DNA of 64,000 bases. It comes from Pseudacidovorax intermedius. Lineage in GTDB: Bacteria > Pseudomonadota > Gammaproteobacteria > Burkholderiales > Burkholderiaceae_C. The notes below the pieces were generated by a model, which made no database searches, was not told the origin of the DNA, and saw only the letters and a program-made list of their open reading frames with translations. The stretch is from contig NZ_LDSL01000064.1 in the NCBI RefSeq assembly GCF_001476815.1, positions 61,293 through 125,292 on the forward strand, given 5' to 3'. The first letter of the stretch is position 1. The number at the start of each line of letters is the position of its first letter. Below are positions 1 to 7,752 of this stretch, piece after piece. A program made the position numbers and the translations under genes.

Positions 1-1161
1 CAGCTGGGTGTCGTACTCGATCAGCGTCACGTGGCCGACGATGCCGGCCAGGTCGATGGCCGCCTCGACGCCGGAGTTACCGCCGCCGATCACCGCCACG
101 CGCTTGCCCTTGAACAGCGGGCCGTCGCAGTGCGGGCAGTAGGCCACGCCCTTGTTCTTGAACTCCTGCTCGCCGGGCACGTTGATGTTGCGCCAGCGGG
201 CACCGGTCGACAGGATCACCGTCTTCGCCTTGAGCGTGGCACCGCTTTCCATCTGCACCTCGACCAGGCCGTCGCCCGGCACCAGCGCCGACGCGCGCTG
301 CAGGTTCATCACGTCCACGTCGTAGTGGCGCACGTGCTCATCCAGCGCCAGCGCGAAGTGCGGGCCCTGGGTTTCCTTGACGGAAATGAAGTTCTCGATG
401 CCCAGCGTGTCCAGCACCTGGCCGCCGAAGCGCTCGGCCGCCACGCCGGTGCGGATGCCCTTGCGGGCGGCGTACACCGCGGCCGCGGCGCCAGCCGGGC
501 CGCCGCCGACGATCAGCACGTCGAAGGCCTCCTTGGCGCTGAGCTTCTTGGCCTCGCGCTCGACGCCACTGGTGTCGATCTTGGCCAGGATCTCTTCCAG
601 GCTCATGCGGCCGGAACCGAACATCTGGCCGTTCATGAAGACCGTGGGCACGCCCATGATCTGGCGGTCCTCGATCTCCTTCTGGAAGGTGCCGCCTTCG
701 ATCATGGTGGCCTTGATGCGCGGGTTCTGCACGGCCATCAGGTTCAGGGCCTGCACCACGTCCGGGCAGTTGTGGCAGGTGAGCGAAACGTAGACCTCGA
801 ATTCGAAGTCGCCGTCCAGCTGCTTGATCTGGTCGAGGATGGCCTGCTCCACCTTGGGCGGATAGCCGCCCTGCTGCAGCATGGCCAGGATCAGCGAGGT
901 GAACTCGTGGCCCATGGGCAGGCCAGCAAAGCGCGGGCCGTCGGTCTGGCCGGGCTTGTTGACGGAAAACGAGGGCTTGCGGGCGCTGCTGCCGGGCTGG
1001 TCGATCACGGTGACCAGCTTGGAGGTGCTGGCGATGTCCTGGAGCAGTTCACGCGTCTGTGCCGACGCCGGCGAATCGTCCAGCACAGCCACGATCTCGA
1101 TGGGCTGGGAAATGCGCTCCAGGTAACTGGAAAGCTGGGCTTTGGTGGCGGCGTCGAGCAT
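1..1161 (-). CDS. ahpF: Alkyl hydroperoxide reductase subunit F (C-terminus outside window)
   Basis: Flavoprotein disulfide reductase that passes electrons from NADH to AhpC. The reading frame starts [10 protein letters not shown] and has the tandem thioredoxin-fold N-terminal domain with its CxxC (SLTCHNC, Cys129/Cys132), then a thioredoxin-reductase-like part with an FAD motif ([11 protein letters not shown]), the redox CPHC and an NAD-binding GGGNSG. About 387 of the usual 520 or so residues are inside the window; the gene runs off the left edge. It lies downstream of ahpC in the same direction, separated by 252 bases that hold a terminator, so readthrough or its own promoter must supply it. 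Confidence 0.96.
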   Translation of the reverse strand, partial: MLDAATKAQLSSYLERISQPIEIVAVLDDSPASAQTRELLQDIASTSKLVTVIDQPGSSARKPSFSVNKPGQTDGPRFAGLPMGHEFTSLILAMLQQGGYPPKVEQAILDQIKQLDGDFEFEVYVSLTCHNCPDVVQALNLMAVQNPRIKATMIEGGTFQKEIEDRQIMGVPTVFMNGQMFGSGRMSLEEILAKIDTSGVEREAKKLSAKEAFDVLIVGGGPAGAAAAVYAARKGIRTGVAAERFGGQVLDTLGIENFISVKETQGPHFALALDEHVRHYDVDVMNLQRASALVPGDGLVEVQMESGATLKAKTVILSTGARWRNINVPGEQEFKNKGVAYCPHCDGPLFKGKRVAVIGGGNSGVEAAIDLAGIVGHVTLIEYDTQL

Positions 1162-1263
1162 GGTGTTTCTCTCTCTGGCGTTGGTCTTCGATGGGGGACG
1201 GGCCTCGGGCGCTGGGCCTTTCGGCGGGGGCACGTCTCCTGCATCTAGGGACGGGCCGGCAAT

Positions 1264-1296
1264 AAAAAAAGCCCGGGTCACGTGGTGCCCCGGGCT
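1264..1296 (-). terminator. Intrinsic terminator between ahpC and ahpF
   Basis: On the minus strand a GCCCGGG-type stem closes just before a run of seven T. It lies after ahpC and before ahpF and would make ahpC transcripts more abundant than ahpF transcripts. Confidence 0.7.
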
Positions 1297-1413
1297 CGGG
1301 GGCAGCTGCTGCGCAGCCGCCCGGCAGGCGGTGTCAGGCGCGCGCCGGCCGTCCTCCCGTGGAGGAAGAGGCTCGGTGCGGGCGGCCTGACGCCAGCCGG
1401 GCGAAGGGCATGC

Positions 1414-1977
1414 TCAGATCTTGCCGACCAGGTCGAAGGACGGCTTGAGCGTGGCGGCGCCTTCTTCCCACTTGGCGGGGCAGACTTCGCCGGGGTGGGC
1501 GGCCACGTACTGGGCGGCCTTGACCTTGCGCAGCAGGTCCTTGGCGTCGCGGCCGATGCCTTCGGCGGTGATTTCCAGCGCCTGGATCACGCCCTGGGGG
1601 TCGACGATGAAGGTGCCGCGGTTGGCCAGGCCCTGGTCTTCACGCAGGACTTCGAAGTTGCGGCTGATGGCCAGCGTGGGGTCGCCGATCATCGTGTACT
1701 TGATCTTGCCGATGGTTTCCGACGAGTCGTGCCAGGCCTTGTGGGTGAAGTGGGTGTCGGTCGACACGGAGTAGATCTCCACGCCCATCTTCTGGAACTC
1801 GGCATAGTGGTCGGCCACGTCGCCCAGCTCGGTCGGGCAGACGAAGGTGAAGTCGGCCGGGTAGAAGAAGAAGACGGACCACTTGCCCTTGACGTCGTCG
1901 CTGGACACGTCGACGAACTTGCCATCCTTGTAAGCGGTGGCCTTGAAGGGCTTGATTTCGGTGTTGATCACGGACAT
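1414..1977 (-). CDS. ahpC: Alkyl hydroperoxide reductase subunit C (peroxiredoxin)
   Basis: Typical 2-Cys peroxiredoxin of 187 residues, the family's usual length, reducing H2O2 and organic peroxides in the cytosol with AhpF as its reductant. It starts [11 protein letters not shown] behind an AAGAGGA ribosome site 5 bases upstream, so the longer in-frame extension up to 2028 is rejected. The peroxidatic cysteine is in FVCPTEL (Cys47) and the resolving cysteine in GEVCPAKW near the C-terminus. An OxyR-type palindrome lies upstream. Confidence 0.97.
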   Translation of the reverse strand: MSVINTEIKPFKATAYKDGKFVDVSSDDVKGKWSVFFFYPADFTFVCPTELGDVADHYAEFQKMGVEIYSVSTDTHFTHKAWHDSSETIGKIKYTMIGDPTLAISRNFEVLREDQGLANRGTFIVDPQGVIQALEITAEGIGRDAKDLLRKVKAAQYVAAHPGEVCPAKWEEGAATLKPSFDLVGKI

Positions 1978-2017
1978 GTGCGGTTCCTCTTGAGGTCGAA
2001 AAAACTTGCGAGCCACT

Positions 2018-2063
2018 AGTATATGCATGGCTCATCAAAAATTGATAGATAAACACTATCAAT
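2018..2063 (-). promoter_or_regulatory. OxyR-type operator and ahpC promoter
   Basis: ATTGATAG and CTATCAAT form a perfect 8-bp inverted repeat with a 7-base spacer (2041-2063). This contains the ATAG-N7-CTAT half of the OxyR consensus. On the minus strand a TATACT -10 (plus-strand 2018-2023) lies about 18 bases from a -35 region that overlaps the palindrome, the usual layout for an OxyR-activated promoter. OxyR binding is inferred from the motif. Confidence 0.75.
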
Positions 2064-2229
2064 CACCAACCCGGTGGCTATGGGCGACCGGCGCGAGGCA
2101 GCAGACCGATACGAACGCCTCTCACGATCAAACGCATGCAGACCGCCGCGGCCGGGTCTTGCCTTGTGGGGGCCGCGGCGCACCCGCACAATCCGCCGCT
2201 TCGGGACCTTCCGGTCCGAGGACGAGAAC

Positions 2230-2706
2230 ATGCAAGGCGATCCCCAGGTCATCGACCACCTCCAGGCCCAGCTCAAGATCGAACTGACGGCCATCAACCA
2301 GTACTTCCTGCACTACCGGATGCTCAAGCATTGGGGCTTCGACAAGCTGGCGAAGAAGGAATATTCCGAATCCATCGAGGCCATGAAGCACGCGGACAAG
2401 CTGATGGACCGCATCTTCATGCTCGACGGCCTGCCCAACCTGCAGGACCTGGGCAAGCTCAACGTCGGCGAGGACGTGCCCGAGATCCTCGACTGCGACC
2501 TGCGCACCGAGCAGGGCTCGCAGGCCACGCTCAAGGCCGGCATCGCCTACTGCGAGTCGGTGCGCGATTTCGTTTCCCGCGACCTGCTGGAAGACATCCT
2601 GGAGGACACCGAGGAACAGATCGACTTCCTGGAGACCCAGATCGATCTGATCGGCAAGGTCGGCCTGCAGAACTACCTGCAGTCGCAGATGGGCGACGCG
2701 GACTGA
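2230..2706 (+). CDS. bfr: Bacterioferritin, heme-binding type with incomplete ferroxidase site
   Basis: A 158-residue bacterioferritin beginning MQGDPQVIDHLQAQL with the usual four-helix family sequence. Met52, the inter-subunit heme ligand, is present. Of the six di-iron ligands of E. coli Bfr, Glu18, His54 and Glu94 are kept, but Glu51 is Ala, Glu127 is Thr and His130 is Gln by my alignment. Such a subunit should bind heme but not oxidise iron well, like the heme-type partner in two-subunit bacterioferritins. No second bfr is seen here. The start was chosen at the ATG after GAGGACGAGAAC; a longer upstream extension is not family-like. Confidence 0.93.
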   Translation: MQGDPQVIDHLQAQLKIELTAINQYFLHYRMLKHWGFDKLAKKEYSESIEAMKHADKLMDRIFMLDGLPNLQDLGKLNVGEDVPEILDCDLRTEQGSQATLKAGIAYCESVRDFVSRDLLEDILEDTEEQIDFLETQIDLIGKVGLQNYLQSQMGDAD

Positions 2707-2768
2707 GTCCACGCTGCCGCACCTTCCGCCGAGTTGCGTCCGCGCAGGGCGCACGGAAATGAACAGAC

Positions 2769-2790
2769 AGGGCCCTTCGGGGCCCTTTCT
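2769..2790 (+). terminator. Intrinsic terminator after bfr
   Basis: AGGGCCC, a TTCG tetraloop and GGGCCCT followed by TTCT, 60 bases after the bfr stop codon. Confidence 0.8.
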
Positions 2791-2897
2791 GCTTCATGAA
2801 ACTTTACAGAGCGCCATGCGCTCCCGATTTGCTAGCAACAGCGCTTTCCAGGACGAGCTTCAAAGGCGTGTTCGGCCTCCCACCCTTTCGGCGATAC

Positions 2898-2931
2898 AAA
2901 TAGCATCCATTCTCATCTTGGTCGCTAGAAT
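2898..2931 (+). promoter_or_regulatory. Possible Fur box and promoter of the PepSY operon
   Basis: AAATAGCATCCATTCTCATC (2898-2917) resembles a degenerate Fur box (its complement starts GATGAGAATGG), and a TAGAAT -10-like hexamer lies at 2926-2931, 12 bases before the first gene. The match is weaker than those before the siderophore receptor and hemP genes. Confidence 0.4.
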
Positions 2932-2942
2932 GCGCGGCGTCC

Positions 2943-3587
2943 ATGACTGCCGCCACCGCTTCCGCCCGCCGCGCCGCCTGGCTCAAGACCCTGCACCAGT
3001 GGCACTGGGTGAGTTCCGCACTGTGCCTGGTCGGCATGCTGCTGTTCAGCGTGACGGGCATCACACTCAACCATGCGGCGGACATCGAGGGCCGCCCTGC
3101 CGTCTCGCAGCAGACGGCCACCGTGCCGCCGCCGCTGCGCGCGGCGCTGCAGCAGATGCAGCCGCAGGTGCAGCAGCAGCACCGCGGCCGGGCGCCCGTG
3201 CCGGCCGCGCTCGGCGACTGGCTGCGTTCCCAATGGGCCGTCGACGCCGGAGTGCACGAGGCCGAATGGTCGCCCGAGGAGCTGTACCTTTCCCTGCCCC
3301 GGCCCGGCGGCGATGCGTGGGTGCGCATCGCCCTGGATGACGGCAGCGCCGAGTACGAGCTGACCGACCGCGGCTGGATCTCCTACCTCAACGACCTGCA
3401 CAAGGGCCGCCACACCGGCGCGGCCTGGCGCTGGTTCATCGACGTCTTCGCCGCCGCAGCGCTGGTGTTCTCGCTCACCGGCCTGCTGATCCTGCAGATG
3501 CATGCCGGCAAGCGGCCCTTCACCTGGCCGATGGTGGGCCTGGGGCTGCTGGTACCGGTGCTGCTGGCCCTGCTGCTCGTGCATTGA
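2943..3587 (+). CDS. PepSY-associated inner-membrane protein
   Basis: A 214-residue protein of the PepSY transmembrane-like family. An N-terminal helix (SSALCLVGMLLFSVTGITL) is followed by a periplasmic region, the YLNDLHKGRHTG motif typical of the family, and two C-terminal helices ending at the last residue. Family members often take part in ferric-siderophore or flavin-linked electron transfer across the inner membrane. First gene of a tightly packed set with DUF2271, DUF4198, ApbE and a flavodoxin-type reductase. Confidence 0.85.
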   Translation: MTAATASARRAAWLKTLHQWHWVSSALCLVGMLLFSVTGITLNHAADIEGRPAVSQQTATVPPPLRAALQQMQPQVQQQHRGRAPVPAALGDWLRSQWAVDAGVHEAEWSPEELYLSLPRPGGDAWVRIALDDGSAEYELTDRGWISYLNDLHKGRHTGAAWRWFIDVFAAAALVFSLTGLLILQMHAGKRPFTWPMVGLGLLVPVLLALLLVH

Positions 3588-3632
3588 CCGGCCCCCTTTT
3601 TTCCTTCCCTCGCTTTCGTCAAAGGACGCCTC

Positions 3633-4166
3633 GTGCAGATTCGCTATCCCCTCGCCCCACTCACCCTGTCGATGCTGTTCGCCGGACCGGCCGTGGCGGC
3701 CGGCCTGGGCGTGAACGTGGAGATTCCCCGGTTGAACGTGTCCGAGTACCACAGGCCCTACGTCGCGGCCTGGATCGAGCGGCCGGACAACAGCATCGCC
3801 ACCACGCTGGCCGTCTGGTACGACGTGCGCACCCGCAACAACAACCCCGAGGGCGAGGGCACCAAGTGGCTCAAGGACCTGCGCCAGTGGTGGCGCCGCG
3901 GCGGGCGCGAGTTGTCGGTGCCGGTGGATGGCGTCACCGGCGCCACCAAGCCGGCCGGCAAGCACCAGTTGCAGTTCGCCGAAGGCAGCAAGCCGCTGGG
4001 CCAGCTGGCGCCAGGCAGCTACCGGCTGGTCGTGGAGGCCGCCCGCGAGGTCGGCGGCCGCGAGGTGGTAACGGTGCCCTTCCAGTGGCCGCCCGCCAAG
4101 GCGGAGGTGGCCAGCGCCGCCGGCAAGGAAGAACTGGGCGAGGTCAAGGTCGAACTCAAACCCTGA
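3633..4166 (+). CDS. DUF2271 periplasmic protein with ApbE flavinylation motif
   Basis: A 177-residue exported protein with an N-terminal signal peptide ending about AVA-AG. It starts at GTG after AAAGGA. The DUF2271 fold region contains DGVTGATK (Asp99-Lys106), which fits the motif on which ApbE enzymes attach FMN to the last Thr (here Thr105). apbE lies two genes downstream. The protein is therefore likely a covalent flavoprotein carrying electrons in the periplasm between the PepSY membrane protein and an iron substrate. Flavinylation is inferred from motif and context. Confidence 0.85.
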   Translation: MQIRYPLAPLTLSMLFAGPAVAAGLGVNVEIPRLNVSEYHRPYVAAWIERPDNSIATTLAVWYDVRTRNNNPEGEGTKWLKDLRQWWRRGGRELSVPVDGVTGATKPAGKHQLQFAEGSKPLGQLAPGSYRLVVEAAREVGGREVVTVPFQWPPAKAEVASAAGKEELGEVKVELKP

Positions 4167-4273
4167 CGGGGCCTGGACGCCTCCCGCCCTGCGTCCCCGC
4201 CCGATCCGCCCCACGACCCCGCCGGCCCCCGACGGCCGCCCATCCGCTCTCTCGCCTTTCCAGGAACACCGCC

Positions 4274-5074
4274 ATGCGCCTTCCCTTCCGCCTTGCCGCC
4301 GCCGCACTCGCCTTCGGCGCCGTCGCCGCCCAGGCCCACAACACCTGGCTGCTCCCCGCCACCACCGTGCTCGCCAAGCCCGACTGGGTGACGGTGGACG
4401 GCGCCGTCTCCAACGACCTCTTCGTCGCCAACCACTTTCCGCTGAGCCTGGACAACCTGCAGGTCACCGGTCCCGACGGCGCAGCGGTCAAGCCCGAGAA
4501 CGCCGCCCGCCTCAAGTACCGCAGCGTGTTCGACCTCAACCTGCCGCAGCCCGGTACCTACCGCATCGCCGTCGTCAACCAGGGCGCCTTCGCCAGCTGG
4601 AAGGACAAGGCCACCGGCCAGCCGCGGCGTGCCCGCGGCAGCGCCGAGACCCTGGCGCGCGAGGTTCCCGCCGATGCGCAGGACCTGGCGATCACCCAGT
4701 CGCTGGGCCGGGTGGAGACCTTCGTCTCGGTGGGCAAGCCGACGCCGATCCGGCCCACCGGCCGCGGGCTGGAGCTGGTGAGCACCGCCGGCGCCACCGA
4801 CCACGCCAAGGGCGAGACGTCCGAATTCACGCTGCTGCTGGACGGGCAGCCGGCCGCCGGGCTGGACGTCACCGTCACGCAGGGCAACACCGTCTACCGC
4901 GACAAGCTGGGCGAGGTCAGCGTCAAGACCGACGCCCAGGGCCGCTTCAGCATCACCTGGCCCGCTGCCGGCATGTACTGGCTCGAGGCGAGCACGCGCG
5001 ACGCCAAGACCTCGCTGCCGCAGGCCAGGGAGCGCCGGCTGAGCTACGCCGCCACGCTCGAAGTGCTGCCCTGA
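4274..5074 (+). CDS. DUF4198 periplasmic protein
   Basis: A 266-residue exported protein. The signal peptide MRLPFRLAAAALAFGAVAAQA is followed immediately by HNTWLLP, and the His right after cleavage is characteristic of DUF4198 proteins, some of which bind metal at the N-terminal His. The remainder looks like beta-sandwich repeats. The frame is open far upstream but the signal peptide fixes the start. It is the third gene of the PepSY-ApbE set; an accessory role in metal handling is inferred. Confidence 0.85.
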   Translation: MRLPFRLAAAALAFGAVAAQAHNTWLLPATTVLAKPDWVTVDGAVSNDLFVANHFPLSLDNLQVTGPDGAAVKPENAARLKYRSVFDLNLPQPGTYRIAVVNQGAFASWKDKATGQPRRARGSAETLAREVPADAQDLAITQSLGRVETFVSVGKPTPIRPTGRGLELVSTAGATDHAKGETSEFTLLLDGQPAAGLDVTVTQGNTVYRDKLGEVSVKTDAQGRFSITWPAAGMYWLEASTRDAKTSLPQARERRLSYAATLEVLP

Positions 5075-5096
5075 TGCCGACCCGCCGCCGCGCCCG

Positions 5097-6146
5097 ATGA
5101 CCCGCACCCTGTCCTTCGCCCGCTGGGCCGCGGGCGGCTATGCGTCCGTGCCCGCGCCGCGCGCGGCGGACCCGGCGCGGCTGCAGACGCTGGGCGGCCC
5201 GACCATGGGCACGCACTGGTCGCTGCGGATGGACAACCCGCGGATGCTGCCGCAGACCGCCGTCCGCGAGGCCATCGAGACGGTGCTGGCGCAGGTCGTC
5301 GCCCAGATGAGCCACTGGGCGCCCGATTCGGACCTCAGCCGCTTCAACGCCGCGCCGGCCGGCCACCGGGTCGAACTGCCGCAGGCGCTGGCCGCCGTGC
5401 TGGCCCGCGCCAGCCATTGGGCACAGGCCAGTGGCGGCGCCTTCGATCCCACGCTCGGCGCGCTGGTGGCCGCCTGGGGCTTCGGGCCGCAGGCCGCGCC
5501 GGCCGGTCAAAGCGGCCCGCCGGACGCCGCCACGCTCGCGCGTGCCCGGGCCACGGGCGGCTGGCAGCGGCTGGCGCTGCGGCCCGGTGCAGCCGGTGCG
5601 CCGCCCTCGGCGCTGCAGCCGGGCGGCCTGCAGCTGGACCTGTCCGGCATCGCCAAGGGCCATGCGGTGGACCTGGGCGCCCAGGCGCTGCAGCAGCTGG
5701 GCCTCACGGACTTCCTGTTCGAGATCGGCGGCGAGCTGGTCGCGCGCGGCCTGCGGCCCGGGGGCCAGCCCTGGCGCGTGCAGGTGGAACCGGCCCTGGA
5801 CGACGAGGCGCAGGCCCTCGCCCTGCCCTTGCAGGACGTGGCCATCGCCACCTCCGGCGACCGCTGGCACGTGCGCGCCCACGGCCGCCGGCGCTGGTCC
5901 CACACCCTCGACCCGCGCACCAGCGCGCCGGCGGCGCATGCACTGGCAGCCGTGACCGTGCTGCAGCCGCGCTGCGCCGATGCCGACGCCCTGGCGACCA
6001 TCCTCACGGTGATGGGCCCCGCCGAGGGCACGGCCTTCGCGGACCGGCTGGGCGTGCCCGCGCTCTTTACCGAGCGCCTGGCGGACGGCCTGCTGCAGCG
6101 CCGGGCCAGCCGGGCCTGGCCCTTCGGCACACGCGCGGCGGCCTGA
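5097..6146 (+). CDS. apbE: FAD:protein FMN transferase
   Basis: ApbE-family enzyme of 349 residues that moves FMN from FAD to a Thr or Ser of an exported target. Family signatures appear in order: PTMGTHW near residue 36, GGAFDPTLGALVAAWGF, DLSGIAKGHAVDLGA, FEIGGELVARG, IATSGD and HTLDPRT near the C-terminus. A clear lipobox is absent; the N-terminus is short and Ala-rich, so export is uncertain. The neighbouring DUF2271 protein offers a matching target motif. Confidence 0.93.
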   Translation: MTRTLSFARWAAGGYASVPAPRAADPARLQTLGGPTMGTHWSLRMDNPRMLPQTAVREAIETVLAQVVAQMSHWAPDSDLSRFNAAPAGHRVELPQALAAVLARASHWAQASGGAFDPTLGALVAAWGFGPQAAPAGQSGPPDAATLARARATGGWQRLALRPGAAGAPPSALQPGGLQLDLSGIAKGHAVDLGAQALQQLGLTDFLFEIGGELVARGLRPGGQPWRVQVEPALDDEAQALALPLQDVAIATSGDRWHVRAHGRRRWSHTLDPRTSAPAAHALAAVTVLQPRCADADALATILTVMGPAEGTAFADRLGVPALFTERLADGLLQRRASRAWPFGTRAAA

Positions 6147-6210
6147 TGCGGGCGGCACGTCCATCGGGTCGCCCGGGAACGGGGCCTACTCCGTCTAAGA
6201 CCCTCCGGCG

Positions 6211-7560
6211 ATGAACGAACTCGCACGCCAGCTGGCCGCCGGCGGCGCCACGCTGGCCTATGCCGGCCTGTGCGCCGCCCTCTACCTGCGCGAGCGCCGC
6301 CGCGCCGCCGCCCAGGCCGGCGCCGCCGCGGCCCTGAACGACAGGGGCGGCCCGCCGGTGCTGGTCGCCCATGCCACGCAGACCGGCCAGGCCGAAACCC
6401 TGGCCTGGCAGACCGCCAAGGCGCTGCATGCCACCGGCCTGGCGGTGCGCGTGCTGCCGCTCAACGCCGTGGACGCCGCGCTGCTCGCACGCACGCCGCG
6501 CGCACTGTTCATCGCCAGCACCTACGGCGAGGGCGATGCGCCCGACGGCGCCAGCGACTTCTTCGACACCTGCATGGCCCGGCCGGCCGCTCTGGCGCCA
6601 CTGCGCTATGGCTTGCTGGCCCTGGGCGACCGGCAGTACGCGCGGTTCTGCGGCTTCGGCCGGCAGCTGGACGACTGGCTGCGCGCCAGCGGCGCCACGC
6701 CCGACTTCGCACCCATCGAGGTGGACCGCGGCGACCCCGAGGCGCTGGCGCAGTGGCAACGCCGCCTGGGCGTGGACGCCGCCGCGCCCGCCGCGGCCGC
6801 AACGCCGCAGCCCTGGACGCTGGCACGCCGCGAACACCTCAACCCCGGCAGCCAGGGCGGGCCGATCCACCTCGTCACGCTGCGCCCGCCAGCCGGCCCG
6901 CCGCTGCGCTGGGAGGCCGGGGACGTGGCCGACGTGCATCTGGCGGAGGACCCCGGCCGGCCGCGCAGCTATTCCATCTGCTCCATCCCGGAAGAAGGCG
7001 AACTGCGCCTGCTGGTGCGCCAGGTGCGTCATGCGGATGGCCGTCCGGGTGCCGCGTCGGGCCTGCTGGGCACGTTGCTGCAGCCCGGGCAGCAGGTCGA
7101 TCTGGCGCTGCGGCCGAACCCGGGCTTTCGCCTGGGCGACAACGCGCGGCGGCCGCTGGTGCTCATCGGCAACGGCACCGGGCTGGCCGGCCTGCGCGCC
7201 TTGCTGCGGGCCCGCATCTCGCGCGGCCTGCACGACCAGTGGCTGGTGTTCGGCGAGCGCCAGGCCGCGCATGATGCGCTGCTGGACGACGAACTGCGCA
7301 CCTGGCTGGCCGAGGGCCGGCTGGCGCGGCTGGACCGCGTCTTCTCGCGCGACCAGCCCGCGCGCCGCTACGTCCAGCATGTGCTGCTGGAACAGGCGCA
7401 GGCGCTGCGCGCCTGGTGCGCGCGCGGTGCCGCGTTCTATGTGTGTGGCAGCCTGGAAGGCATGGCCGCCGAGGTCGATGCCGCCCTGCGCCAGGTACTG
7501 GGCGCGGTCGGCGTGCAGGCGCTGCGGCGCGAGGGCCGGTACCTCCGCGACGTGTATTGA
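6211..7560 (+). CDS. Membrane-anchored flavodoxin/NADPH reductase
   Basis: A 449-residue diflavin reductase. An N-terminal anchor (TLAYAGLCAALYL) is followed by a flavodoxin domain (PVLVAHATQTGQAETLA; FIASTYGEGDAPDGASDFF; YGLLALGDRQY), an FAD domain (RPRSYSICSIP) and an NADPH domain (LIGNGTGLAGLRALL; YVCGSLEGMA) ending in an aromatic residue (RYLRDVY). It resembles the flavoprotein part of sulfite and cytochrome P450 reductases, but no sulfite-reductase gene is present. It likely feeds cytosolic NADPH electrons to the PepSY protein and the flavinylated DUF2271 protein for iron reduction. Confidence 0.88.
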   Translation: MNELARQLAAGGATLAYAGLCAALYLRERRRAAAQAGAAAALNDRGGPPVLVAHATQTGQAETLAWQTAKALHATGLAVRVLPLNAVDAALLARTPRALFIASTYGEGDAPDGASDFFDTCMARPAALAPLRYGLLALGDRQYARFCGFGRQLDDWLRASGATPDFAPIEVDRGDPEALAQWQRRLGVDAAAPAAAATPQPWTLARREHLNPGSQGGPIHLVTLRPPAGPPLRWEAGDVADVHLAEDPGRPRSYSICSIPEEGELRLLVRQVRHADGRPGAASGLLGTLLQPGQQVDLALRPNPGFRLGDNARRPLVLIGNGTGLAGLRALLRARISRGLHDQWLVFGERQAAHDALLDDELRTWLAEGRLARLDRVFSRDQPARRYVQHVLLEQAQALRAWCARGAAFYVCGSLEGMAAEVDAALRQVLGAVGVQALRREGRYLRDVY

Positions 7561-7621
7561 GCGGCGTTGCCGCCGGGCCACAGGGCCACCACCGGCCCCT
7601 CCTCGATCTCGCCAATCTTGT

Positions 7622-7640
7622 TGCGACTCGTTATCATTTG
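7622..7640 (+). promoter_or_regulatory. Fur box upstream of the siderophore receptor
   Basis: TGCGACTCGTTATCATTTG differs by one base from the sequence upstream of hemP (58047-58065). Read on the other strand it approximates the GATAAT hexamer repeats bound by Fur. It lies 112 bases before the receptor start. Confidence 0.75.
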
Positions 7641-7752
7641 AGGCTCCGCAGCGCTTGCCCCGCTGCGGCCACACAAAGCCAGCCACGCGCCCTCCCGTTG
7701 CGCCCAGCCAAGCAGATCACGCAACGTTTTTCCAATCCCCGGAGGGATTCCC

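Noticed and set aside
31..1248. 405-codon frame opposite ahpF
   Set aside because: Shadow of ahpF, whose motifs are unambiguous.
6211..7560. Sulfite reductase flavoprotein (cysJ)
   Set aside because: Domain order fits, but no sulfite reductase or sulfate genes are near; the iron/ApbE context points to another partner.
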